64,000 nt of DNA from Limanda limanda (Eukaryota > Chordata > Actinopteri > Pleuronectiformes > Pleuronectidae). The stretch covers positions 5,670,659 through 5,734,658 of the forward strand of contig NC_083638.1 in NCBI RefSeq assembly GCF_963576545.1. Direction: 5' to 3'. Of the stretch, positions 37,841-54,509 are shown one piece after another. Both the position numbers and the translations under genes were made by a program. The first letter of the stretch is position 1. Each line of letters opens with the position of its first letter. Below the pieces are notes generated by a model. It had not been told where the DNA came from. It did no database searches and worked only from the letters and a program-made list of their open reading frames with translations.

Positions 37841-39607
37841 GATAGTGGTGATATTATCCACTTTGTCTACTAATCGTTCCTCTTACCCAGCGACACTGAA
37901 TCTCCATGATGCGTTTGGCTACTAAACATGACTCGACACATAAACGGTGTCATGATTCACCGACACAATAACTTGTTTTCTGAAAAGGAGATCTTGGTTG
38001 TCATTCCCATAGCAACCGGCCCGGTCCTGTCATGTGTCCGTCAGCCTCCTCCTAGTCTCTCCATCCGTCTGGTCCCTCAACAGGCAATCAGCAGCTGTCA
38101 GAGAAGCAGCAGGCTCATCCCCACGTGTCACCTCCCGTCTCCACACAGGTGTTAGTGTGCGACTTCATTGTAGATTGATGTGTTGTGTTTTCTTTCTCCT
38201 CCTCCTCGCTGGCATATGCAAGGAAAGAAAAGAAATGCGGCAATCAGAAAAGGCGACTTGTCACACCAGCGCCGGGCGTGATGGAGAGGCTGGTTCCTCA
38301 CATTCCTCTTCCAGCTTTTCACTCATTGTCTTTTTTAATTGCGTGTTTTATTGCCTTTTTTTTTTTTTTGCTTGAGCGCATCGGTCGTAAAAATCAAGCC
38401 CGACAAATCGCTGGTGTGGATGAGAATGAGAAATTTTAGTAACAAGGCGGAGTTGACTCGTCCTCGTCTCGCTTGTTCTCTAAGCAGCAGCTGCCCCCCC
38501 CCCGAGGCCCGGCCGCTCATCATCGCCATAAACGAGAAGGGTCTTCCTCCGCACGACATCTGGTCCTCACCCAGAGCGGGTTTAGTGGTGAAGCCGTTAA
38601 AATATCGGAGAGATATCAGAGATGTTAAGCTCCGGCAGATTCAGTTTAACACACTGGAAGGTGTCTGCTGCCCCCCCCCCCCCCCCCCCCCCCCCCCAAT
38701 AAGCTTCTGTTTGCATCTTTGTTTTCAGCCGTGAAACCGTGAGTATTGTTTTACAAACCGCCTGCTGCCGTCCTGGTGTTGAGTGGGTTTGTCATATTGG
38801 GAAAATTTAACAAGAGGCCGGTCTGTCATCCGGAGGGGAGGGGTTGGGGCGGGTTGGTGGGGGGGGCACCAGCTGTCTTCTCAAGGGTTTACAGTATCGT
38901 CTCTCTCTCTTCAGGCGCTGGATGGTTACGAGGTCAGAATCTGCTTTCTGTCGTTTTTTTTTTACAGCCCGGCAGATAAAGTAAGAGCCGCTGTCTGAGG
39001 CCGACTCCGGTGGAACACCAGCCGTCCATCTTCTGTCTGTCCCGCTGACGTGTGTACACAACACAAACCTGTGTGTGTTTGTGTGTGTGTGTGTCCCTCT
39101 GTGGTCGTCATCGTTCTGCTTACCCGTATCGTAGACTTTCAGTTTTTGGGTTATTGGAGTAAACCGTTGTATTTTTAGCCGAGTTGTAAAGTGGTGTCAT
39201 TGTGAAAATCCTTTAATTTCAGCTGCTTTCACGGAGGCCGCCCCCCCGACTTGTTGGTGTGCGAGAGACCAACATGTTGCGATGTCGCCCCCCCCCCCGA
39301 CTGTGCGTTTCATCATCCCTCTCGTACATCAGGCTCGTCAGACCTCGTTCACCACCGAGTCCCTCACTGACTTTATTAGATTCCTCCAAGCAGCCATTAA
39401 TTAATCCTGTTTTCATTCTTGTCAATCTTACGAGAGCTCCCACCTGCCCCCCCCCACCCCCACCACACCCCCGACAGGATGAAGGTTGCTGTTGCCGTTC
39501 TGCTCTGGCGTGACTGACATGACCGACACTGACGGGACTTAAACAATTTCTGTTTCCCTCTCTGGTCGCGCCTTTAAAGTGTAACTTCACGCCTAAGTTT
39601 GGGCTGG

Positions 39608-39610
<3 letters not shown>
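37841..39610. other. Intronic DNA with long poly-C run
   Basis: Includes a run of 27 C at 38671-38697 and shorter C runs at 39240 and 39288-39298. No supported exon. Confidence 0.5.
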
Positions 39611-39698
<88 letters not shown>

Positions 39699-39720
39699 CT
39701 CGCTCTCGCTCTCGCTCTCG

Positions 39721-39780
<60 letters not shown>
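39611..39780. repeat. (CT)n microsatellite with internal (CTCTCG)n block
   Basis: About 170 bp of CT with a central stretch of roughly seven CTCTCG hexamers near 39693-39730. The 242-codon minus-strand Arg/Glu/Ser frame across it is a low-complexity artefact. Confidence 0.97.
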
Positions 39781-45579
<5,799 letters not shown>

Positions 45580-45910
45580 TTAAAGATATAATATGCAACA
45601 ATTCTTCGTTAAAATATATTTTGTTTACCTGTGGACTTACAGCATCCAAAATGTTTCCGACAATGTTCAAACTCAGATATTTGCTGGTTATTCCACATAG
45701 GACGAAGGAGAAACACGCTGTTAGCCAGTTAGCTAGTCTGCTGGTTGATTCCATCCACTGTTTGTATTGGTTTCTCGTACAAACATGATTTGCACCTGAG
45801 TGAAGACAACAACTCCCATGATGCCACGCTGTTTCACAACTTCATCAAGTTTGGTCTGTTTCTTTGACGTAGAAACCCCTAGTGGCTGAAGTTACATATT
45901 GTATGTTTAA
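45580..45910. mobile_element. MITE with TTAA ends and about 20-bp inverted terminal repeats
   Basis: Left end TTAAAGATATAATATGCAAC (45580) and right end GTTACATATTGTATGTTTAA (to 45910) are inverted repeats matching at about 17 of 20 positions, 331 bp overall. TTAA at both edges would fit a piggyBac-type target site, but it could instead be part of the terminal repeat. It has no coding capacity. Similar fish MITEs with ends like AATATGTAAC are common. Confidence 0.75.
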
Positions 45911-46989
45911 GATATGTGAGGTCTGAACTGTTCAGGGGGATCTTGTGTAAAGTCAGTTTGTGTTTTGACTTTTTATTCAACATCATTCATCAGCCGCAGT
46001 GTAGCGGCCACTAAGCGAACAGAATACAGTTTATTAATGTGTCGCTCTTTAGCACACAAGCCATAAGTCAAGCAAAATAAAAAGGACTCAAAGGACGAAT
46101 TCACCGAAGCTGAGAGACACCTAAAGAATTAACAGTTATTCACTCACTGTAGTGACATCAAACGCTTCTACTGCCTTTTGTGGATCAAATGGAAATAGCA
46201 TAACTTAACTAAAATCATCTGGATATTCAAAGTGATCTGTATAAATAACCATCTATATTATTTTTCACCATCTATATTCAATTTTCTGTGTAAATGAATT
46301 TGAAACTCAGATTCAGAGATTTAATTATGACAGTAACACACCATCAACATGCAACTGCCACTGCATCCCATGACTACAGCTGCACAACCAGCAATTAAAT
46401 ACATGTTTTAATCTTTTTTTCTTCATCTTGATGAGCTGATTTTTCCCTGAAAACCTGATCAACATCCCAGAATCCCCCTCGGACGTTGGTCGGACTGATT
46501 GCTCGCGGCGCTCCACACCTGCCAATCACGACACGTCTCTGATTCAGTGCAGAGCTTCACTCGCTCTAATCTAAATGATTCAGCTGAGGCTTCTTTTCTT
46601 TAACCATCCCATCATTATACACCGGATGATTGGCAGCTTTGATAATCAGTCATATCTGCAGCGGCGTCTTAGCTGCACCATTGTGCTGCTGAGATGAACT
46701 GAGAGAGAAGCTGTGGCCGGGGGGAGCGGAGTGAGGAGCTGCCGGGACCCTTATCTTAAAGGGGGGGATTCACCCTGGAGCCGCTCCTGGCAGCCGATTG
46801 GACGGGAGAGCGGCCAGAGATGCCAAATAATCACTCAGAGGCTCCTCGGCATCACTTCCTATGTGCGAGCACGGCTACAGGCGGCAAAGATGCATTCAGC
46901 AACAGATAAAGGCTCAGCCACAAAGCCAGGAGACCTCTTTCAACTTAGTCACACATCTTGTTATCCATTTATTTCTGCCGCGCTCAGGC

Positions 46990-47024
<35 letters not shown>

Positions 47025-47224
47025 GACACACACAGACACACACACACACATTACCAAGGAGACGACCACAATCAGCTCAGCAACTCGAGAGGCCCTCCAT
47101 GGCAATAACACAGCATGATTTTCTTTTTCACTGACGATGGATTGAGTAACCGTCTGACTTTTTAAAAACAACTCCTCCCTTCTCACTAATAAACCCCCGA
47201 CACTAACATTTACAGATTCTATAT
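45911..47224. other. Intronic DNA with CT/CA run
   Basis: A (CT)n(CA)n compound run lies at about 46989-47050. Nothing else recognised. Confidence 0.45.
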
Positions 47225-47636
47225 ATGTATATATATGTATATTCTTTGTATACATAAGTCTATATACACATATTTATACATGTGTACATGTTATAATTAT
47301 TATTATATTATATATTATTATCACTATTACTATTATTATTATATATACTGTTGCTGCCATTATTACTATATACTGCAATTATATTGGTATAATTACTATA
47401 CTATATATACTGTACTATTATTATATACTGTCTAACAATAACATTACCATCATATCATCAGTACTATTACCATCATCTTGCCACTGCACCTTATCTACCT
47501 ATTTTATTTTATCTTGTGCTTCTGTTTTTTATTCTTTCTACCTCAATATTTTTTATTTTATTCTATTGTATTGTATTTTATTTTATTGAAATATACCGGC
47601 TGCTATGACGACTTAATTTCCCTTCGGGGATGAATA
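47225..47636 (+). mobile_element. AT-rich stretch ending in a LINE-like 3' tail
   Basis: AT/TTA-rich low complexity (47225-47450) is followed by CCACTGCACCTTATCTACC and TTAATTTCCCTTCGGGGATG with AATAAAGT before the ATCT array. That ending (AATTTCCC-CGGG-AT-AATAAAGT then tetranucleotide repeats) is characteristic of the 3' ends of several fish LINEs. It is heavily 5' truncated, with no reverse transcriptase. Confidence 0.6.
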
Positions 47637-47641
47637 AAGTA

Positions 47642-47696
<55 letters not shown>

Positions 47697-47753
47697 GATC
47701 TATCGATCTATCGATCTATCGATCTATCGATCTATCGATCTATCGATCTATCG

Positions 47754-47796
<43 letters not shown>

Positions 47797-47843
47797 GATC
47801 TATCGATCTATCGATCTATCGATCTATCGATCGATCTATCGAT
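47637..47843. repeat. Compound (ATCT)n / (ATCTATCG)n microsatellite
   Basis: Four alternating blocks: ATCT tetramers to about 47694, an ATCTATCG octamer block to about 47758, ATCT again to about 47798, then octamers to about 47840. It directly follows the LINE-like tail, so it probably grew from that element's terminal simple repeat. Confidence 0.93.
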
Positions 47844-48878
47844 GCTACCTTTTTTTTTTGCCGGGATTGAAGCTCGTTGGTTTGAATCTTTTCCTAGCGT
47901 TGGGTTTTTTACATCAGTGGCTTCAAACACAGGAAATAATAATTATTTTGCGTGGAGATGAAAGTCGGGGGGGCAGACGCACAAACAGCCTGTGGATTCG
48001 TCCTTTTTTTTAATTAGTGCTGTGTATCTCCTGCTCCGCGAAGCAAATTAACATCCACCAGCGAGGATGAGTGATTGTGATACACCGACGTGTGCGGTTA
48101 GTTGTGTGTCTGTGTGTGTTTCAGGTTGTTTGTGTGCAGGAGGTCGGGGGTTGTGGGTGTTTTTTTTTGGTCTTCCACTGGGAATCTGTTCTGAATATGG
48201 ATTCTAAGATGTTGCTTTCAATTGGTGGTTGTAAACATTCAACCTAATATCCATATGTGTATTGTGATATTTATATTTATCAGTTTCTTTCTCACATCCG
48301 AATCTTAAACATTATTATAATTGAAAGTCAAAGTCAAAGAAATTCTCAAAATCAAATCTGTTGATGCCTTCACGCCCAACTTTTTTTTTACAGAATAAGC
48401 AATGCAGAAATGTAGTTATTTATATATTTGGAATTTAATAACGACTCCACGGGAAGTGCAATTATTTTCTTGATATAATTATATCAGCAAACACCTGTCG
48501 GGCTCTTAATAATCTTCACTAAAGCAGTAAACTAATATGAAAAAACTAGTTTTATTTATTAAGAATTCACAAAATCCTTGACTTTTAATCAGACCTGAGT
48601 GGGTTTGCTTTGATCAGTTTGTGTTCAGTAAAGTGAGGATGCTTTCAAAAATAATCATCATGAATAATTTATATTTATTCGTTACCTTCACTCAACGGAG
48701 CTGGAAACCTACAAAAAATGAACTGAATTAAAATACTATTTCGTTTTTGCCTCTAAAATAGCATCAGTTGTCCTCGATGCAGGAGTATGAAATGGACTTA
48801 GTCTCAGTGTCTTCTCTACAGGTCGCTGCACATTGAGAGCTTTTCGTTTTACACCCTCCTCTTGTCTGTGTCTTTCAG
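47844..48878 (+). other. Intron end and 3' splice site before the Ig2 exon
   Basis: AT-rich intron ending in a pyrimidine tract (CACCCTCCTCTTGTCTGTGT) and TTTCAG acceptor at 48873-48878. A 23-base patch near 48390 resembles the satellite monomer (CAGAATAAGCAATGCAGAAA). Confidence 0.7.
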
Positions 48879-49154
48879 GGATGCCCAGGTTCGCCAGCCA
48901 GCCGGCGCCGTCCACGGTGCGTCTGGGGGACAGTCAGGTGATGGCGTGCGAGGTCAACTCCGATCTTGTGCCCTTCACTCGCTGGGAGAAAGACCGCCTG
49001 CCGCTGGAGCTGAGCGCCCGGCTGCTCCTGCTGCCGAGCGGCGCCCTCGTGATCACCAACGCCTCGGAGGCCGACGCCGGACTCTACCGCTGCCAGGTGG
49101 AGAACGTGGGCTCGTCCAAGACCAGCGACGAGGCCCAGCTCCGGGTTCTGCCAG
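48879..49154 (+). CDS. neo1: Neogenin-like receptor, exon encoding Ig domain 2
   Basis: A 276-bp exon, phase 1 to phase 1, encoding about 92 residues. Acceptor TTTCAG and donor GTGAGT (49155) are both strong. It opens GMPRFASQP, the linker plus first strand of neogenin Ig2. C24, W36 (FTRWEKDR) and C72 (GLYRCQVEN) form the Ig signature, with a sequon NAS at residue 61. The block ACEVNSDLVPF, and the ITNASE-x-DAGLYRC region, match the corresponding part of neogenin closely by memory, better than DCC. With the Ig1 exon it would form the membrane-distal part of the receptor's Ig module. The coding sequence is markedly GC-rich (about two-thirds GC) against its AT-rich introns. Frame intact, no damage seen. 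Confidence 0.92.
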
Positions 49155-49205
49155 GTGAGTCCAGAAAACCAGGTTTATGTCAGACAAGGAGTTCATCATT
49201 TAGAA

Positions 49206-49854
49206 CAGGGGTCTTCAACGTTTTTCAGGCCAAGGACCCCCCCAAACTGGTGGAGAGATGAAGCAGGGACCGCATACTATACATAGTGTAAAATTTTTTG
49301 TCTTATATTGAATTGGGCCTAGTGCCATGTATAAACATAGCTACCCTGTTATTGTGCATTAAATACTAAACTATTCAAATATTACACAGTTTCATATATT
49401 CATGTTTTTAATTTAAACATGTGCAAGGTACAGGGTGTCCATGCCACTGCCTTTTATAAACATCCATCTTGCATACAACACTGAGCTATTACAATAATTC
49501 ACAGATTCATGTTTTTTAATTAAACATATGTGTAGAAGAGACAGTGAATCCTCAAGCCATCTGTGGATGGCACAAATAGTCCCACATTAGTGAGATATCA
49601 GACCTTGATGGGTAGCACACAACCTGGACAGATGGCATTTGTTAGGCAGAAGGTCATATCAGCCTCACAATATGTTGGATGCATGTTAATGTGTATTTTA
49701 AGACATTTAAATTTGTGGGAAAAAAATTGGTTGGAAAATAAATAAAACATTTTTTCAAAAAATTTAAAATTGTCTCAACCAAAAATTTCGCGACCCCCCT
49801 GCAGTACCTCCACGGACCCCCTAGGGGTCGCGGACCCCCTGTTGAAGACCTCTG
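49206..49854. mobile_element. hAT-like non-autonomous element just after the Ig2 exon
   Basis: Starts CAGGGGTCTTCAACGTTTTT and ends CCCCCTGTTGAAGACCTCTG, inverted ends, with a perfect 8-bp target duplication ATTTAGAA (49198-49205 and 49855-49862). Subterminal GACCCCC/GGGGGTC motifs repeat. 649 bp, no transposase. It begins 52 bp after the exon end. The ends and 8-bp duplication fit the Charlie-type branch of hAT; the branch is inferred from the end sequence. Confidence 0.9.
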
Positions 49855-49862
49855 ATTTAGAA

Positions 49863-51278
49863 TAAAGGTCAGTGTCGGAATTTAAGCCCAAAAACGGATA
49901 TTTACTGCAACAAGTTCAGATTTGTTGGACTCAGTTATTAGCGATTCTATGTCCTTGATTACAGTTCAGTAATATTTGAGCTTCTAGGCCAAGGGTTTTC
50001 AACCGGAGTCCGTGGCCCCCTGGTGGTCCGCGACGGCATTGCAGGGGGTCTGTGAAATTCGCTTTGATATTTCAACACATTTCCAGATTACTCTTGAATA
50101 TCGTGAAAAATATGTAAAGTAAGAAAAATATGTCTTAAATAATATAAAGGTTCTGGGGATCATGAGGTTAAACTTAAGTAGGCCTCAATTGTTTGTGTGA
50201 TATTGTATGATTATCATTTGTGACATATTCTGCATTACTTTGTCATCTTCCCTCTTCAGTTGTAGCCCCAGTTTATGTTGATTGTTATTGATCACCGTTA
50301 CTTTAACCTTCTCTCAACACGTCAGCTACACGTCTGTACATTTAAGTCATGAACGTTATACATTGATGTACATATGGTTCTGAGATGCAGTACAACTACG
50401 AACTGCATTTTAATTTTGTTTTCAATTCTTAAGCACTGAAAATCAACCGTTTTTGTTGTTTTTTAACAGATTTTTCTAGATTTGTTTGAGGGTTTTAAAT
50501 AAAACCAACATGGAAAACCAAATGTTAAAACTTCCTTCTATCCACATGCACACACGCACACACACGTGGGCACATCAGTGGGCCGCGGATTACTTTCTAG
50601 TCAGAATGGTGGTCCCTGGCTATAAAAGAATAATCTCCTGCAGTAAATCTAAATTCATATTTAGTTCAGTCCTCAGAATAGATGTTAGGGGCCATAAATC
50701 AGACCAACGAGCCCAGTGGGGATGATTATCTCTTTGTGTCTTTGTGTGTCGGGACAAAAGGCTGGAGCGATACAGATTTATTTATGTTGTTTGTTTGTTT
50801 GGATGCTACCAAATGTAAATGGAATTAGTTGTTGGATTTATTCGAAGTCGCCACAGATCAGCTTGGAAATGCAGTAACGTTGGAAAGAGACCCTGAGTAA
50901 TGAATTCATTAAAACGATTTCATACATATCTGTCTCCAGTTTGAATCCAGCGTTCAGCTTTATGGAGTTATTACAGTTCCTCTGCTGTGTGGACTCATGG
51001 GTCACACACTCCCTGGTAGTCGCAGGACTTGACTCGACATTTGGTTGAACCTCTAAAGAGCCGAGACTTCAGCTGTCCCAGACGTCAGTGTGGACATTAC
51101 TCATCTGAGCTCTCTCGCTCTTGGTGTCAGGAGCGCCCCCCCCCCCTCGGACGTGACTTCCTTTTGAAGTTCTGAAGACAGATGACTCCTGGAACTGGCT
51201 GCTCCGCTTCGTTTACTCTCCCCGACCTTAACCTCAGCCGTAACCCTCACACTTTGTTTTTTTTTACTCCCATCTAAG
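49863..51278 (+). other. Intron before the Ig3 exon, with a possible second hAT-like end
   Basis: At about 49988-50060 the sequence AAGGGTTTTCAACCGGAGTC followed by CCCCCTGGTGGTCCGCG resembles a Charlie-like hAT terminus. I could not find a matching right end or target duplication, so it may be a fragment. A run of 11 C lies at 51136-51146. The intron closes with a T-rich tract and CTAAG acceptor at 51274-51278. Confidence 0.45.
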
Positions 51279-51429
51279 AAACTGAAGACGAGAGGAAGCC
51301 GGAGTTCCTGGTGCAGCCGGCGGCGGTGATCAAGGCGGTGGGCCACGGCGTGCTGCTGCCCTGCGTGGTCGCTGGCTTCCCTGCGCCCAGCGTCCGCTGG
51401 ATGCTCGGAGACAAGCTGCTGCAGGAAAG
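51279..51429 (+). CDS. neo1: Neogenin-like receptor, exon encoding first half of Ig domain 3
   Basis: A 151-bp exon entering in phase 1 and leaving in phase 2 (donor GTACGG at 51430). It encodes about 50 residues: a short charged linker (ETEDERK), the strand PEFLVQP, then C29 (LLPCVVAGFP) and W41 (VRWMLGD), the first cysteine and core tryptophan of an Ig domain. The second cysteine must lie in the next exon, which I could not find before 64000. Splitting of this domain across two exons is what I would expect for DCC/neogenin genes. The acceptor is CTAAG rather than CAG, still within normal usage. Frame and phase fit the Ig2 exon, so the three exons read continuously for about 250 residues. 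Confidence 0.88.
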
Positions 51430-51455
51430 GTACGGACATGAAGTGGAGCACTGTG

Positions 51456-53130
51456 GTTAATGCATCGCAACGATTTCATCTGTTTTACCCTACAGATTTT
51501 CTTAAATGCTACGGATTTTCATGATCTTAAAGTCTACAAATTAATAATCTGAATTTCAGGCCATAAAATATTAAAAGCTGCTTATTTATAAAGCAGCTTT
51601 AACAAGTTAAAATTTTAAAATAGAAAGCAAACAATGGGAAATTGGGATCAATATTGGAGATCACATAACATTAGAGCAGAAATAGTAAAAAACTAGTTTG
51701 TCTCTAACACATCTATCTAATAAAATAAGATGAAATAAGATAAGAGATTTAAATGTATAATGTACTAAATATCACATACTATTAGATCTTAAACTAGTTC
51801 GCATAGGACCTAACTTTGTTGATATGGATTTTACGCTACTACTGCTGCAAGATGTCCTTTTACAAATGATGTTTTGGTCGGATGCATTGTTCATAACTTC
51901 TCTGTGTCTTGTAGTTTTGTGGCCAAGTGTAAATCATTCTTAGACTACGATGTCTTACGTTAAATTTCATTCATTGTGCTCTTAAAAAGCCTTAAATTAA
52001 ACTTGTTGAAACCTGCAGAGAGCCGGACAGTTGTGCTATTATAGATTTCTTTTCAAAACTCTCCTTTCCCCATCACATTTGCCAGTAGTCACTCTTCCAC
52101 TGCTCTGTGCTCTGTGTTGCATGTTTCATAACGATTTCATCTGTTTTTACGCTACAGATTTTCTTAAATGCTACGGATTTTCATGATCTTAAAGTCGACA
52201 AATTAATAATCAGAATTTAGGCCATAAAGTAGTAACTTCATCATGATAAACCTTATTTAAAAAGCAGCTTTAACAAGTTAAAATTGAAAAATTGGAAGCA
52301 AATAATTGGAAATTGGAATCATTTGGAGATCACATGGCATTAAAGCAGAATTAGTAAAAAAGTAGTGTCTCTAACACATCTATCTAATAAAATAAGATGA
52401 AATAAGATAAGAGATTTAAATGTATAATGTACTATTGGAAAAGTCTTGATTCTTTTAAAATATCACATACTATTAGATCTTAAATATGTTCACATAGATA
52501 GATAGATAGATAGACAGATAGATAGATAGAGAACTTTATACACATAGGACTTTACTTTGTTGAGGTTGAATTTACGCTACTACTGTTGCAAAATGTCCTT
52601 TTACGAGGGATGATTTTGTCGGATGCATTGTTCATAACTTCTCTGTGTAAACCTGTGTAAAGCAGCTTTAGCAAGTTTAAAATGAAAAATTGAAAGCAAA
52701 CAATTGGAAATTGGGATAAATAAGAGAAGAGAGATTTAAATGTATAATTTACTATCGAAAAAGGCTTGATTCTTTTAAAATATCACATACTATTAGATCT
52801 TAAATATGTTCGCATAGGACTTCAATTTGTTGATGTTGATTTTACGCTACTACTGTTGCAAAATGTCCTTTTACAAGGGATGTTTTGGTTGGATACATTG
52901 TTCATAACGTCTCTGCGTCTGGTAGTTTTGTGGGGAAGTGTAAATAATTCTGAGACTACGATGTCTTACTTGTGATTGGTGTTAAATTTCATTCATTGTG
53001 CTCTTAAAAAGTCTTCAATTTAACTCGTTGAAACCTGCAGAAAGCCGGAAGAGTTGTGCTATTATAGATTTATTTTCAAAACTCTCCTTTCCCATCACAT
53101 TTGCCAGTAGTCACTCTTCCACCGCTGGCT
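51456..53130. repeat. Three imperfect tandem copies of a 470-660-bp block
   Basis: Copy 1 51456-52118, copy 2 about 52123-52650, copy 3 about 52655-53130. Shared landmarks: TATCACATACTATTAGATCT, TTACGCTACTACTG, ATGTCCTTTTAC, and (copies 1 and 2) ATGCTACGGATTTTCATGAT. Copy 2 ends early after TAACTTCTCTGTGT; copies 1 and 3 share a longer end with ATTTGCCAGTAGTCACTCTT. Copy 3 lacks the first part. Copy 2 alone carries a GATA insertion. Confidence 0.9.
52498..52540 (-). mobile_element. 43-bp insertion resembling an extreme LINE 3' tail
   Basis: Present only in copy 2 of the triplication. Copies 1 and 3 have the empty site GCATAGG. The insertion is GATA-type repeats followed by AGAGAACTTTATA and is flanked by CACATAG (52491-52497 and 52541-52547). 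On the minus strand it reads TATAAAGTTCTCTATCTATC, like the LINE tail plus ATCT array at 47630. This suggests a near-complete 5' truncation at insertion. Confidence 0.6.
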
Positions 53131-54509
53131 TCCACACATTCCTTGCTTCTGAAAAGCAACACCCATCCGTAATGTTTGCTCCTTTCTTACCCGCTGCCTC
53201 TGGCCTCCAGACGCTCACCTCTTAGTCCTGGCCCCTGCACCCCGAGGTGTTAATGCTATTCTGCCACCGCTACCCAGAGAGCCCCGGGGTTGGGGGGGGT
53301 GAGAAAGAACCTGGATGTGCCAACAGAGCCACTTCAGCCGGGAGACGCAGGTTTGCAGGTTTGCCAGCTCGGGGGGAAGTTCACAAATTGCGCGGCAGGA
53401 GAAAGTGTCACAGCGGCCGTGCTCTCACTCCTCTGGCTCTCATTAGCTCGGGCAGCGCGGCCTCAAATCCCTCAGCGGAGAATTGCATCGGACACGGGAA
53501 GTTTGATTCTCACCAATTAAGGAAGCACTTTGTTTACCTAACCCCTGTGTATCGCTCCGGTGGAATAATACCTCTGCAGCATGTGGGGGGGTCAAGAGCA
53601 AGAAGAGTTGAAATGGGGCTCGTTCGTCTCAATCTCGGGATTCCTGCCTTGAGTGAAATGAAATGTAAGGTCATCACGCTGGTAACCGCCCGGCTCCGGT
53701 GTGCTACCAGCCTGAATCTCATTAGCCGCTCCGACATCCCGCTCCGAGCGCAGCAGCACATCTGAAGTTAAACGCCTGTAACACCTATGGAATTGTCCGT
53801 GATTAACTCCGACCTCCAGGGGGAGCCGAGTGAAATGGAACTTACTAATCTACCTTGTATTAATTACAAAACACTACCCGGTGTGCGTACCTGACCCCCC
53901 CCCCCCTCAGGTGTCTCTGTTTGTAATTAGCAAGCTTCCCACCCTTCCCCAACAACCTGGGAGGTCTTTGAGATATTGAAGTAGACCCCCCCCCCCCGGA
54001 CGGCTTGTGAGGCGAACACTTCACCGAGGCCGTTTGTTTGATTTGAATACGACATCGACAATTAGAAAGAATGGCAGCGGAACTTTCTCTCTGAGAGTCT
54101 CCTGTCCCTCTCAGGCTTTACAGGAGTTGGAGGAGTCGCTGTCAATTATAGAACGGGTTCGTTGTGGAGTGCGAGGTTGGGAAGCGGGGGGGGGCGGGGG
54201 GGAGAGGAATCTGAACAGAGTGTCTAATTGGTCTTTGTGGTGCTCAGCGCTAGCAGGGCCTTCAATGTGGCAACACCGCAGCTGCAGGCGCGAGATGAGA
54301 GTTTCTGAGGATGTGTCAGAGGAACCGGTCTCAGCCGCGGTGACTCGCCGACAGCGAGGATCGTCACGATGCTTCCACTCGTTCTTTCTTCTTGTTTTCT
54401 CTCTCTCTCTCTCTCGCCGTCTGTGTTCCCGGTAACAGAACCACGGTTTCATCCTGAGTGACGGAGAAAGCAGGTGATTCCAAACGAGTGCAACGTGAAG
54501 CCATGCTGT
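53131..54509. other. GC-richer intron segment, no exon recognised
   Basis: A 172-codon frame (53247-53765) and a 142-codon frame (54007-54435) lie here without domain motifs. Two runs of 12 C are at 53895-53906 and 53986-53997, and a short CT run near 54402. The composition of 53280-53760 is less AT-rich than the neighbouring intron. A conserved noncoding element is possible but cannot be judged from one sequence. Confidence 0.4.

Noticed and set aside
51101..51451. 116-codon minus-strand frame
   Set aside because: Antisense shadow of the Ig3 half-exon, which has splice sites and Ig residues on the + strand.
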